Below are positions 10,014 to 20,515 of a stretch of DNA of 64,000 nt, one piece after another. The DNA lies in the NCBI RefSeq assembly GCF_950295315.1, contig NC_080176.1:30094109-30158108 (forward strand), written 5' to 3'. Origin of the DNA: Erinaceus europaeus (lineage: Eukaryota > Chordata > Mammalia > Eulipotyphla > Erinaceidae). The position numbers and the translations under genes are program-made. Within the stretch, counting starts at the first letter, position 1; every line of letters starts with the position of its first letter. The notes beneath the pieces were generated by a model. The model saw only the letters and a list, made by a program, of their open reading frames with translations. It had not been told where the DNA came from and ran no database searches.

Positions 10014-10733
10014 CCACACACACACATACACACACAGGTGTTTATGTGAATCTGTTTCTTAACTTTTCTGGAACAAGCAAGGTGTGAGATTGTTGGGTCA
10101 CATGACGCTTATCTATTTTATTTCATGGGGGATTGTCCCATGTGTGTCCTTTGCATGCCTACCAGTAACAGGTGAGATTGACAGTTTCCTCCCATTTGAG
10201 GTAGCCACATCATCAGTGATTTCCTTTATTTTTCCTCAGCCATTTTACTACTTTGCATCTCCCCACCAGCTAATGATCTTGGACATCTTTTTACATGCTT
10301 GCTTGTCTTCCATAGATCCCTCTTTGGAGGACCATCTGTTCACGTCTTTTACCCACTTTCTGATTGGCTTTGTTTGTTTTACTGCTGAGTTTCAAGAGTC
10401 CTTTCTATCTTCGGGATATCATTAGTCAGAGATGTGCTTTGCAAATATTTTTTCTGCCAGTCTGTGTATTGCCTTTTCATTCTCTTAACAGTACTTTTAT
10501 AGAAAAAAATGAAACTATATTTATCAGGCTTCTTTTTTTTTCTTTTATGGATCATGCTTTGGTTTTAAATTAAGAACTCCTGTCCAAATAATACCACAAA
10601 AGTTGTCTGTCTCCTAAGGTTTCTTCTAAAGGTTGGATAGCTTTACATTTCTCTTTACATCAATCATCTCTCCTTTCTGTAAGATGCAACAGTTTGGCCA
10701 AGGTTAACTCCCCTCATGCAGCATTTTATCCCC

Positions 10734-10928
10734 TGCCATTTCTCCCCCTAGTCGCCTACTTTGGACTGAGACTTCTATCAGACTTGCTGGTATACCCTTT
10801 TGACACTTTAGACAATTTTACAGCAGCTTTCTTCCCTTCACGTTGCTGGTTTTTCATAGACTGACCCTGAGTAGTTCATAGACTTTACACACTGTTGCCC
10901 TGGGCATTAGATAAAAGGAAAGGGGGAG
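10734..10928 (+). mobile_element. LTR element internal 3' region and polypurine tract
   Basis: From CTGCCATTTCTCCCCCTAG onward this matches 24533-24700 closely (CTTGCTGGTATACCC, GACAATTTTACAGCAGC, CATAGACTGACCCTGAG). It ends in the purine run AAAAGGAAAGGGGGAGA directly before the LTR, the expected plus-strand primer site. No coding capacity is visible. Compared with the 24 kb copy it lacks about 565 bp before the polypurine tract. Confidence 0.75.
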
Positions 10929-11342
10929 ATGCTGGGAAATTGTGCCAATGCAGTCACATCTGCCATGTTGTCCCCTCAGGCTACTGCTAGTTCCCTGGAG
11001 AGTTGGGACATTCTCGGAGTGCCTGTTCTGTTGTGCCCTCAGGACATCTATATCCCTGCGATATCTGGAGTGCTCTGGTTACTCCTCCCCCTTCCCATTC
11101 TCATGAAAGCTACTCCTATAAAAACCCTTCGTTTTCCGCACCTCGCTCTCTTGCCGGCGCTCCACTCTGGTGTTCAGACGCAGGAAAGGTTACTGCGTGA
11201 GGCGGCCATTTTCTCTACCGCCATGTGGCCCAATCTGCTTCTCTAACACCCAACTCTGAGGTGCCAACGCGAATAAAGATTTGTGTTTCCTCTTCGCTCC
11301 CGATCCTCTCTCTCTCTTCTCTGTGGCCTGCGCACTACAACA
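10929..11342 (+). mobile_element. Solo-side 3' LTR of an endogenous retrovirus-like element
   Basis: It starts TGCTGGGAAATTG and ends CTACAACA, fitting TG...CA termini. A TATA-like CTATAAAAACCC lies near 11115 and AATAAAG near 11272, followed by a CT-rich U5-like end, total 414 bp. The matching 5' LTR was not found upstream, so the element is truncated or recombined. Its R-like region matches the 24 kb LTRs, while most of its U3-like part does not. Confidence 0.75.
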
Positions 11343-11636
11343 GGAGTCTATTAAATGGTTTCTAAAAATCAATTGGCCATTTTAATATAAAACTTCTATG
11401 TTCTCCACAAATCTATATGCCTAGTATTTTATCAGTACCACACCATTTTGATTAGTGTAGCTTAATAGGAAGGCTTTACACTGAATAGTAAGTATGATTT
11501 CTTCCTCTTTGCTTTTTCAAAACTGGGTCATTTCTTCTGGATCCTGTCACTTTCCCTACAATTTAGAATATAATTACCTAGACCCAAAGCAACTTTGTCT
11601 GCCCTTTTTAAAAAAAAATTGCACTAAATCTACAGG

Positions 11637-12004
11637 CTATACAATTCAGCTATTAAAAATAGCAAATTCACCTTCTTCACCTCATCTTGGATGGAGCTTG
11701 AAGGAATCCTGTTACCTGATATAAGTCAGAAAGAGAAGAATGAATATGCGATGATCCCACTTACATACAGAGGTTGAGAAACAAAAGGGGAGACACAAAG
11801 CAGAACTTGGACTGAGGTCGGTGTATTTCACCAAGTAAAAGACTATGGAAGTTGTGGGGGGGGTTCTTTTCAGTTCCTGGTGCATGATGGTAGAGGAGGA
11901 TCTAGATAGGGAGAGTGTTTTGCAGAAAACTGAGAAAGTTTACTCATGTACCAACAACTGTATTTACTCTTTACTATAAACCATTAATTCCCTCAATTAA
12001 AAAA
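11637..12004 (+). mobile_element. LINE-1 3' end, type II, nested in older L1
   Basis: Sense ORF2 tail (TTCACCTCATCTTGGATGG, GAATATGCGATGATCCC) runs into a type II 3' UTR (GTTCCTGGTGCATGATGG, TACCAACAACTGTATTTAC). AAATCTACAG occurs at about 11627 and again at about 12007, a probable target-site duplication within the host antisense L1. Confidence 0.8.
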
Positions 12005-12610
12005 TTAAATCTACAGATCAGGGCAGGAAAGATTATCATAGCATGTCACTCCTTTCACTCTGATCTCATTCAATAGTTTTCTGTCATTTTTGTTAACATG
12101 CAAGTTCTTATATAATATATGTGTAAGCCCAATATGTCTATTTTGGGGAACCATTGCAAACTGTATCTGTTTGGTTTGCAATTGTTCCTTGCTAATGTGT
12201 TAAATGCAGCCTGGTTCTTTCTTAATCTTGACCTTGTTTCCTGTGACTGTGTGAAGCTCATTTATTAGCTCCCTTTATAGACGCCTTGGGATTTTCTCTG
12301 TAGAACACCGTGTTATCTGAAATAAAGACTGTTTTATTGCTTTCCAATTTGTATGCCTTTAATTTCTCTTCCTTGCCTTATTACACTGATGGGGACTTCC
12401 CGTAGGATAGTGAATAAGATTGATGAGGGTGGACATCCACACTTTCTTCCTGGGAGTGAGGGGAATATTTAGTCTCTTTCACAGTTAAGTATGATGTGTT
12501 GGCTGTCGTTTGTCATAGATGCAATTGACCTAATTAAGAAAACTCTTGATAGTCTTAGTTTGCTGAGAATTTCCATGATGCAATAGATCTTTTTGTTGGC
12601 TAGATCCTTT

Positions 12611-12712
12611 CCCTGCTTTGATTGATTAGCTGACAACAAAACATATATAAAAGTAAAAGATTGATATATTTTTGAGATTCCTGAAATTGGTTTGAAAAAA
12701 AAATAAATGAAG
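12611..12712. other. Short A/T-rich spacer
   Basis: Sequence between the old antisense L1 and the next SINE. It ends in an A-run and (G)7 and has no gene signal. Confidence 0.35.
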
Positions 12713-12950
12713 GGGGGGTATAGGTGGTGGCACATCCCATTGAGCAGTCATATGTTATCATGGGAAAGGACTTGGGTTCAAATCCTAGTTTTCACCTGCA
12801 GGAAGGAGGGGAGGCTTCAGGAACGGTGGAGCAGTGCTACAGCTCTTTCTCTTTCTCTCTCTCTCTCTCTTTTCCCTCTCTACCTCCCCCTTCCTTTTCA
12901 ATTTCTCTTTGTCCTATCAAAATAAAATACAATAAAATAAAATGTAAAAA
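12713..12950 (+). mobile_element. SINE family A
   Basis: Head GGGGGGTATAGGTGGTGGC, GGGTTCAAATCCTAG, CACCTGCAGGAAGG, AGCAGTGCTACAGC, CT body, and an AAAATAAAATAC tail. Confidence 0.82.
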
Positions 12951-13744
12951 GAATACAGTCCTGACTACATAAGATAGTCTTTGAAAGCACCTATGTGTCT
13001 TCTGCCTCACCTCCTTGCTGGCAGCCTTGACATCTGCTGATGGCTCCTGGAGAAAGACATCATCGTCTTTCTCTACCTGCCCACCAGCCTCTCCTTTGAG
13101 CCTTGGTCAAGCGGAAGCACACTCACCAGGTGATGTGGCAAGTGGAGTAACTTTTTTCTCTTTTCCTTCTTTTCGTGTGGCTTTTTTCCCCCTTTTACTC
13201 ATCAAACAGTTCTAGGTAAGATTCTTGGTTTCTGTCTCTTCCAGAAATAAAGTTGGTGTTTCATAAGTCTCTCTCTTTCTCTTTCTCTCTCTCTATCTCT
13301 CTGTCTCTCTCTCTTTCCCTCCAAAAGACCAGTGGTGTTCTACTCCAGAAAGGATGAGTGATATGTTGCTCTGAGCCTATGAGCAAAGACTCCACCAAGT
13401 TCTTCAGTGCTTCCATTTAGTTTCCTGAAACTGGCTTGTCTTTGATTGGTGGAATGTCAGACCACAGAGAACTGAACTTGAGCCCTGAGAGTGTAGTGGG
13501 TGGAAGGGACCATGTGGTTCAGCCTGATTCTCAGCTTTGATTTAGTCCCAGGGACCTGAGAAAAGCTTTCCCAGACCACTGGGAGAAGTGGAGCAAAATC
13601 TTCTTGCTGTCAGAGAGGACTTTCCCCTGCTCCTTCACTGAGCTGTTTACTTCACTCAGGTAACTTGTGGAAGGAGATGAGTGAGACTGTGGCAGAGAAA
13701 CCTTGGGGGGTTGGGGTGCTGAATCTTAAGCTGTCATTCAAAAC
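12951..13744. other. Single-copy DNA with a short CT microsatellite
   Basis: No repeat family or coding domain is recognised. A CT-rich microsatellite occupies about 13266-13318. The segment 13420-13730 is ordinary single-copy sequence. Confidence 0.4.
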
Positions 13745-14640
13745 ATTGGGCAGAGCTGTGTGCTGAGGGTTGATGAGCGGAACACCACATGGGAACTCTC
13801 CATGGGCACCCTGAAACTTTCTCTGCACCTCCTGGGATCTTTCCTAAGGAAACATACACACCTGCCCAAAGAGATCTGTGCACACCTATGTTCATAAGGG
13901 CACAAAATTCAATAGCCCAGCCTTGGAAGCAACCCAGGTGTTCAATGACAGATGAGTGACTAAGAAAATTGTGGTATATATACACAGTGGAATATTATTC
14001 TGTCATTAAGAATGATGATATCCAGGCAAATATTAATAAAGTCATGGGCTCCTTAGAACATACCTAAAATAGACTTGCTAGCTTCTTCCCACACACAGAT
14101 CCCTAGTTTCACTTGCTCTGTTTCTACCTTTGAGTTCCTACTGCCACCTCTCCAGATTCAAAGGAGGTCTCGAAACTTTACATCAGGCTCAACCTGACGC
14201 TGTTGACTGGCTACGGAAGAAGGGCAAACGCTAGAAGAAGAAGCCAATTTGTCCTGCTTTATATCTCATTACCTTTCAGCCACCAAGCTGCAGATGCTAT
14301 TATGATTCCATGCTGACTTCCCTGGGTAGACAACCTCACCAATATATCCTAGAATCTCACCCATCTAGAGCCCTACCCCACTAAGGAAAGATAGAGACAG
14401 GCTGGGGGTATGGATCCACCTGCCAATGCCTATGTCCAGTGGAGAAGCAATTGCATGAGCCAGAACTTCCACCTTCTGTATCCCACAAATAAATTTAGTC
14501 CATACTCTCAGGGGATAAAAAATAAGAAAGCTTCCAATGAAGAGGATAGGACACAGAACTCTGGTGGTGGGAACTGTGTAGAACTGTACCCCTGTTATCT
14601 TACAATCTTGTCGATCATTGTTAAATCACTATTTTAAAAA
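13745..14640 (+). mobile_element. LINE-1 ORF2 C-terminus and type I 3' UTR (old)
   Basis: ORF2 landmarks GTGCACACCTATGTTCATA, TGGAAGCAACCCAGGTG and GTATATATACACAGTGG occur at 13870-14000. The 3' UTR follows, with GGTATGGATCCACCTGCC, CAGTGGAGAAGCAATTGC and GAACTCTGGTGGTGGGAAC. It is degraded and has no open frame. The order is sense throughout, with internal deletions. Confidence 0.75.
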
Positions 14641-14647
14641 AAGAAGA

Positions 14648-14995
14648 TTTGGGGGTCTGGTGGTAGTGCAGTGGGTTAAGTGCACATGGTGCAAAGCACA
14701 CTGCCCAGCATAAGAATCCTGGTTCGAGCTCTCTGCTCCCCACCTGCAGGGGGGTTGCTTCATGAACAGCAAAGCAGGTCTGCAGGTGTCTATCTTTCTC
14801 TCCCCCTCTCTGTCTTCCACTTCTCTCTCAATTTCTCTCTGTCTATCCAACAACAATGACAGCAATAACAATAACAACAACAATAAACAGCAATGGCAAC
14901 AAAAGTGAAAAAATGGTCCCCAGGAGCAGTGGATTAATAGTGCAGGCACTGAGCCCCAGCAATAACCCTGGAGACAGAAAAAGAAAAAAAAAAGA
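14648..14995 (+). mobile_element. SINE family B, long form with 3' module
   Basis: TGGTAGTGCAGTGGGTTAAG and GGTTCGAGCTC identify family B. CACCTGCAGGGGGGTTGC, the CT body and the CAATAACAA tail follow. The shared 3' module (GTGCAGGCACTGAGCCCC...AATAACCCTGGAG) is also present, so this copy joins a B head to the module otherwise seen on family A. Confidence 0.88.
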
Positions 14996-14996
14996 T

Positions 14997-15395
14997 TTTA
15001 CCCTGGGAAGGGGGAGAATGATTAAATCTTCTCCTTTGGCGGATCTTGAAGGAATCATGTTAAATGAGATAATCTTGAAGAGAGGGACAGATATGGGATG
15101 ATCTCTCTTATATGTGGGACTTAAGAAACAAGGTCAGAAAAGGCAAACACAAAGTAAAATTTGAACAGGGTGTGGTATATTGGACCAAAGCAAAGGACTC
15201 TGGGGGAGGAGAGTAGGGAGGAAGCTGAAGTGGGGGCAGGCCTTAAGGTCCTGGTGCATGATGGTAGAAAAGGACTTAAGTTGAGGGTGAGAGTGTTTTG
15301 TAAGACACCTACCACAGGGAGTGGAGAAATTGTACCCATGTGCCAACAACCGTAATTTAAGCCATTTACACCCCCTCCTCAATAAAATGATTTTA
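14997..15395 (+). mobile_element. LINE-1 3' end, type II
   Basis: ATATGGGATGATCTCTCTT (ORF2 tail), TGGACCAAAGCAAAGGACTC, GGTCCTGGTGCATGATGG and a terminal CTCAATAAAATG define it. 5'-truncated. Confidence 0.85.
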
Positions 15396-15544
15396 AAAAA
15401 TCAATCCTGTGCAAATAGAGACCAATCCAGCGAAAAATATCTGGGGGAGTCTCTATAACATAACAGATGGATCTGTTTTGCTAGATTTCTGGTCAAGGAG
15501 CTTGCAAATACTGGCTTCTGGGCAACGTAAAGTCTGCAGGAAGT

Positions 15545-15742
15545 TGGCTTATTGCACCAAAGTAAAAGACTCTGGGGTAGGGTTGGGGGGTGAGGTTCAG
15601 GTCCTGGAACATGATGGCAGAGGAGGACCCAGTGGGGATTGGATTGTTATGTGGAAACTGGGAAATGTTATACATGTACAAACTATTGTATTTACTGTCG
15701 ACTGTAAACAATCCCCCAATAAAATTATTATTTTTAAAAGTG
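15545..15742 (+). mobile_element. LINE-1 3' end, type II
   Basis: TTGCACCAAAGTAAAAGACTC, GGTCCTGGAACATGATGGC and CCCCCAATAAAATTATTATT mark a short 3' UTR-only copy. Confidence 0.78.
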
Positions 15743-16265
15743 CCTGCAGGATGCATCACTATGGCCAGAAACAAGGTTCTGCTCTGTGGCTCTGACCCTA
15801 CCCTGCTCCTTCTCTCTAGCTGGGCCCTGTCCTCAGTCAGCTCCCAAGATCAAGCCACAAGCTGTTTAACAAACCCCAGACCCTACTTATCATCAGAGCT
15901 GTCCCCATGTCTCTCTACACAGCACAATTTTGAATAAACTTGTCTTAAGTTCCACTCAGCTGTTTGGAAGCCTAGGAAGAAATGAATTTGGAAAGGGACT
16001 GAGTGTTCTTCAAAGGCTACTTCCCTCTGGCACCCTTGCCAGAGACTTGATCACAATTTATTGAGCTTTAATCGCAGAGGAAGCACAGAACTGGATGTGC
16101 TTGAGAATACAAAGCAAGCAACAAAGTGGTCAACCTTGAGAATGCTCACTCTTTCATAAAGATGGTTAGACCTGGGGAGAGAACTGGCAGCCCCAAGCTC
16201 TCACTCTTGGGCTCTGGTCAGGTCAGACTCCAGACCTGGTGGACTGATTATCAAGAAATCAGAGG
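15743..16265. other. Single-copy DNA
   Basis: About 520 bp without repeats. Several AATAAA-like words are present, but there is no gene context to make them meaningful. Confidence 0.4.
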
Positions 16266-16267
16266 CT

Positions 16268-16440
16268 CAAAGAAGAAGGGATAGCTCACCCAGTAGGATG
16301 GGGCAGATCCTGGCACCACATGGAGGACCATGGAGCTGGGAAAAGCTCCAGTGCTCTGGGATTTCACCCAGGAGCAGTGAAATCACTCACACTCAAGACT
16401 CCAGCATTGAAAAAATAAAAATAAGTGATGAAAGAAATAA
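16268..16440 (+). mobile_element. SINE family D-like (old)
   Basis: GGGATAGCTCACCCAG, GGACCATGGAGCTGGG and GATTTCACCCAGGAGCAGTG are followed by an A-rich tail. It resembles the copies at 1485 and 52985. Confidence 0.45.
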
Positions 16441-16559
16441 AATGAGTAGGTGAAAACAAGCATCATGGTGTCAGTGCAAGGTGTGAAGGTGAGTACTGAT
16501 TGACCACATGAACTGCCCACATCCTTCTTGGGTGGGAAAAGGAAGCATCACTTATAGGC

Positions 16560-17030
16560 AACAACAGCTGAGTGACTAAGAAATGTCATGGTGTGCGGTG
16601 TATGTACTCAGTGGAATACTACTCAACTGTTAAGAATGATGAAGTCACCTCCTTCCCCTCATCTTGGATGGAATTTGAAGGAATCACATTGAGGGAGATG
16701 AATACGGGATAATTTGACTCATAAGTGGAACTTAAGAAATAAGGTCAGAAAGGGGAAAAACACAGTAAACCTTGGATTGGTTTGGTGTATTAAACCAAAG
16801 CAAAGCACTCTAGGGAACGGAAGCAAGAAAGAGATATGGGGGATGGGGACAGGCTTTGGGATCCTGCTGTGTGATGGTGGAAGGAGGAGACCTAAGTTCT
16901 GGGTGAGAGTATTTTTCAGACAACTATCATAGGGGAGATGAGAAATTGTATCCTTGTGCTAACAACCGTGCTGTAAGCCATTAACCCTCCTCCAATAAAA
17001 TGATAAAAATAAGTAAATATTTTTAAAAGC
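16560..17030 (+). mobile_element. LINE-1 ORF2 tail and type II 3' UTR
   Basis: GTGGAATACTACTCAACTG and CCCCTCATCTTGGATGG give the ORF2 end. GGTGTATTAAACCAAAGC, GGATCCTGCTGTGTGATGG and CTCCAATAAAATG give the type II 3' UTR. Confidence 0.85.
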
Positions 17031-17039
17031 ATCACTTGT

Positions 17040-17049
17040 AGAGAGAGAG

Positions 17050-17106
<57 letters not shown>

Positions 17107-17154
17107 CAGAAAGAGAGAGAGATAGAGAGAGGGAGAGAGAGTGAGAGAGAGAAC
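17040..17154. repeat. (GA)n/(GATA)n compound microsatellite
   Basis: A pure GATA tract at 17051-17104 lies between GA-rich stretches, at the A-rich end of the preceding L1. Confidence 0.95.
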
Positions 17155-17900
17155 GTCTTGTGCTAGCAAGAGAAGTAGAAGGATTTGCCATTTTTTTCAA
17201 GAGCACATCCTCAGCATTCTGTAACAGAGAGTATGCTGGTACCTTCCATGTTTGTGTGGGGTGGGGGGAGACCTGCCTTAATCACTATAATGACTGGAGG
17301 AGATTGGTAAACGCATCCATAATTCACAGGTAGAAAAGTAATATTCTGCGCAGAGAGCCTAGATCACAAAGCTGGAAAATGACCAAATTGGATTGTCAGC
17401 TTGCCTGATTCGGAGGCCTAACAGAACGTGCTGGAAGCAGAGACAGGGGAGATCTCCCAAGAAAGAGGATGTCACCAAACCAAAGTCCCCAGCTGACCCT
17501 CAGGGCAGTGATCTGGAGACAGAAGGGCAAAGTCATGGGTGAAGGTGACACACAGGCTGGAGCAGGGGCCACATGGGAGGCAAGCTTGGGGACAGAGAGG
17601 TGACATAGCATCACTGAGCTCATTGCAGATGCTTTGCAGGTCTCTTGATTTGGTATTTATCCCTGCTTTTTTTTTTTTTAAGCACTCTCTTTTTGATATG
17701 AAAGTCATGCTGACAAAACAAGATTGATTAAAGTTTCTAATTATCTGCCATCACAGCATGACCAGTGGCAAATGGAATGGCTTTTCTGGTTTCCTCCTGC
17801 AAAGGTGGTGGGGGAGGGACTCCCAGTGCATCCCACAAAGCTCTTCTGGGTTGCTCAAGTGCCAATTGCTCAGCTGAAAACTGCAAGTAGAGGTGCCTGC
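17155..17900. other. Single-copy DNA, possible conserved noncoding segment
   Basis: No repeats apart from a T-run at 17668-17680. The part at 17690-17790 has AT-rich words of homeodomain and GATA type (TTGATTAAAG, TAATTATCTG). This is only compositional evidence. Confidence 0.35.
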
Positions 17901-17906
17901 GTGAGT

Positions 17907-17960
<54 letters not shown>
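17901..17960. repeat. (GT)n microsatellite
   Basis: About 26 GT units after two interrupted repeats. Confidence 0.95.
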
Positions 17961-17965
<5 letters not shown>

Positions 17966-17995
17966 GAACGGGAGGGGGGGTCAGATCAGAAAAGC

Positions 17996-18142
17996 TTTTT
18001 TTTTTTTTTTTTTTTTTTTTTAACTAGACCACTGCTCAGCTCTGGTTTATGGTGGTGCAGGACAAGGAACCTGTGACTTTAGAGCCTCAGGCATGACAGC
18101 CTCTTTGCATAACCACTATGTTATCTATACTCACCCAGAAAA
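17996..18142 (-). mobile_element. SINE family C, antisense, with T26 end
   Basis: The plus strand reads poly(T) (17996-18021), then CCACTGCTCAGCTCTGG and AGAGCCTCAGGCATGACAG, the antisense of the family C body and head. Confidence 0.8.
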
Positions 18143-18277
18143 ACTATTCTTTCTAGCAAAGACAGTCCTCCAGGATCTAAAAGATATCTAGGGGGGCCTT
18201 TCAGTGCAGATGTACTATTATATAGCACATTTCTTCTTCCTGGTTTTTGAATTTCGGTGTCAGATAAAAGTGGATAA

Positions 18278-18482
18278 TGGGGCCATGTGGTAGTGTACAT
18301 GGTTGTGCAGACATTATAGTCTACAAGGTCTCGTGTTCAAGTCCCAGGACCCCAACCATGGGGAGAAGCTTCTGGAGTAGTGAAACTGGGCTGCACTCAT
18401 CTCTCTTTCTTCCCATTCCCTCTCTATTTCTCTCTGTCTCTTTGCAAAATAAATAAATAAATAAATAAATAAAATATTTTTA
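18278..18482 (+). mobile_element. SINE family A with (AAAT)n tail
   Basis: GGGCCATGTGGTAGTGTAC, GTGTTCAAGTCCCAG, GAGAAGCTTCTGGAG, CT body, and an (AAAT)6 tail at 18446-18473. Confidence 0.82.
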
Positions 18483-18636
18483 AATGTATACTCAACAAAC
18501 ATATAGTAGGTATTATATCTGTCCTTCAGAGCACAGTTACTAAACCACTGTGCAATGTGAAATTCTATCTTAGTATTTTAGCTATGGCAACTCAATAGTG
18601 ATTTAACACAAAGGTAACACATTTCTTTCTTTCTTT

Positions 18637-18852
18637 CTTTAATTTTTTTATATTTATTTATTTTACCTTTTGTTGCCCTTGTTGTTTATCATTGTTGTTG
18701 TTATTGCTGTCATTGTTGTTGGATAGGACAGAGAGAAATGGAGAGAGGCGGGGAAGATAGAGAGGAGGAGAGAAAGAGAGACACCTGCAGACCTGCTTCA
18801 CCGCCTGTGAAGTGACTCCTTAACCTGCTGCACTAGCTATGCCTGACTCCCC
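18637..18852 (-). mobile_element. SINE family B, antisense, internally deleted
   Basis: The reversed tail (CCTTTTGTTGCCCTTGTTG, GTTGTTGGATAGGAC), the reversed body and AGACCTGCTTCACCGCC are clear. The segment normally holding the B-box is missing between GAAGTGACTCC and TTAACCTGCTGCAC. Confidence 0.85.
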
Positions 18853-18867
18853 TGCCCCCTGTTTTTC

Positions 18868-18990
18868 CTGTTTTATTTTTTAACTAGAGCAATACTCAGC
18901 TCTGGTTTATGGTGGTACTGAACCCAGGACCTCAGCAGCTCAAGCATGAAAGCCTTTTGCAGAACTACTATGCTGTTTCCCTGGCCCTGA
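18868..18990 (-). mobile_element. SINE family C, antisense
   Basis: TAACTAGAGCAATACTCAGC, GAACCCAGGACCTC and AGCATGAAAGCC are reversed family C landmarks. It inserted next to the family B copy. Confidence 0.75.
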
Positions 18991-19760
18991 AGAAATAAAT
19001 GTATTCCTTATTCAAGCAGCTGTCCTATATAAGCTTGTCAGCAGCTTTCCACAAGATGGTTTATGGATCAAGACCCCTCCACTCTTTGAGTTTCCCCCAA
19101 TCCAGATAATGAATGGGGAGAAAACATTGCCTTTTAAAACCTCTTTAACATGGAAATAGAATTTTAGGCAGGGTTGAAGACAAGAGCCAACTCACAATGT
19201 CCACCACTTCCACAATGTCAGCCACTTCCAGGTCAACCTCTCACCCCAGGAAGAGCAGGGGTAGTGCAGGGCATGCAGCCATCTTTCAGTGGTTGGGTCA
19301 CATTCTTCTTTCTAAAACTTTTCTGCTAGAACCTAGACCTGGAGGTGCTTGGGTTGCCCTCCAAGTTATTACAGGCAACACCTCAAAGTTCCCACACACA
19401 GCAGCACCCATTTTAGATGGCAGCACCCTCCTCAAAGAGGGGCCTGAGGGTGGACGTGCTTGCACAGAAGGAAACTTCCCTCACTCTTAGTCTTAGCAGA
19501 ATTCTGGGAAATGCCCCATAAATCTGGCATTAGTGATAACCATGTGACAGATGCTGGGTTCACTTGGCAGGATGAGTTTAAAATTTTCATAGAGCAGTTT
19601 TTTATTAGTGCCTTAAGACATTGTGAAACTGTGTTCTCTCATCTCTGGTTTGATGATTCCGTGTGCACTCAAGGGCTGACGAAAAGCAAAGGCAAGGGAC
19701 CAGGTAACACACCCCACCTCGTCTTTGCATCCTGCTCTCAGTTAAGGGTCTCAGTGTGAT
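18991..19760. other. Single-copy DNA
   Basis: About 770 bp without recognisable repeats. A 97-codon frame at 19197-19490 and a 99-codon frame at 19460-19759 show no recognisable domains and no supporting gene signals. Confidence 0.4.
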
Positions 19761-19763
19761 GGC

Positions 19764-19844
19764 AGGACAGTGGCACAGTGGATAAGACGTCTGACTTTGG
19801 ATCAGAAGAGGCTATGAATCTGCGTTTCAATCCCAGCCTCTTTA
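19764..19844 (+). tRNA. tRNA-Arg-like pseudogene
   Basis: GTGGCACAGTGGATAAGACG resembles an arginine tRNA D-arm with A-box. A perfect 5-bp anticodon stem (TCTGA/TCAGA) encloses loop CTTTGGA, and the T-loop is TTTCAAT with one mismatch in its stem. The loop would give anticodon TTG where I would expect TCG in an Arg tRNA of this shape. About six extra bases lie before the T-arm, and the acceptor stem does not pair, so it is very likely non-functional. Confidence 0.5.
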
Positions 19845-19980
19845 GGAGCCTCTTCAGAACATGCAGTGCCTTAATTTGTTATTTCTAAAAGTCTAGTCAA
19901 TCTCCAAGGGCATCTTTTACAGAATCTAGTGAGTAAACTGGATCAAAGAATGAACATGGAGCATCAAAAATATGAAATAC
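19845..19980. other. Short single-copy segment after the tRNA-like sequence
   Basis: It could be the body of a SINE headed by the tRNA-like segment, but I see no matching second copy in the window. Confidence 0.3.
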
Positions 19981-19984
19981 AGAG

Positions 19985-20130
19985 GGCAGGAGGCAGCTAA
20001 GCCTATAGAGCCTATGCTTTGACATATGAGACATGGATTCAAGCCCCAGCACCACAAGGAAACACCATGGATGCCACTGGGGAAGCTCAATAGATGGTGG
20101 AGCAGTGCTCTCTCTCTCTAAATATATAAT
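19985..20130 (+). mobile_element. Old tRNA-derived SINE
   Basis: GGCAGGAGGCAGCTAAGCC, CATATGAGACATGGATTCAAG and CCCAGCACCACAAGG have a tRNA-like head and family C-like core, then AGCAGTGCTCTCTCTC. Confidence 0.55.
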
Positions 20131-20225
20131 GAAAGAAATATTATGTCAGGATGGCCATGTGATGGCCTCATACATGCAAAAGGCTAGCGTTCACTCCTCA
20201 GTGCCACAATAAAAGCATATGAGGT

Positions 20226-20405
20226 GTGGGGTCAGGCAGTGGCTCCCACAGCTGAGCACACACATCATCGTGTGGGAGGCCCTGGGTTCATACCCCTGGT
20301 CTCCACCTGCAGGGAGGAAGCTTCATGAGGGTTAGAGCAGTGCTGCAGGATTATCTTCTCTGTCTCTCTCTCCCTCCCTATCTCTCCCTCTCTCTCCCTC
20401 TGTCC

Positions 20406-20478
<73 letters not shown>
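20226..20478 (+). mobile_element. SINE family A ending in a (CT)n(CA)n array
   Basis: GGGGTCAGGCAGTGGCTCC, TGGGTTCATACCCCTGG, CACCTGCAGGGAGG and GCAGTGCTGCAGG are followed by (CT)n at 20408-20450 and (CA)n at 20451-20478 in place of the usual tail. Confidence 0.82.
20408..20478. repeat. (CT)n(CA)n compound microsatellite
   Basis: About 21 CT units followed by 14 CA units, grown from the SINE body. Confidence 0.95.
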
Positions 20479-20480
<2 letters not shown>

Positions 20481-20515
20481 ACCCTGACTCTTACCAACTA
20501 TAAAAATCATGACCA

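Larger units (their letters stand above)
9635..12610 (-). mobile_element. Ancient LINE-1 ORF2 region, antisense, heavily interrupted
   Basis: Decayed antisense ORF2 can be followed in pieces at 9635-9730, 10030-10690, 11343-11636 and 12005-12610. Familiar landmarks include AGTACCACACCATTTTGATTAG (antisense of the fingers/thumb region) and GGGGACTTCCCGTAGG (antisense RT region). The interruptions are a SINE (9731-10013), an LTR element (about 10690-11342) and a younger L1 3' end (11637-12004). No frame survives. Confidence 0.75.
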
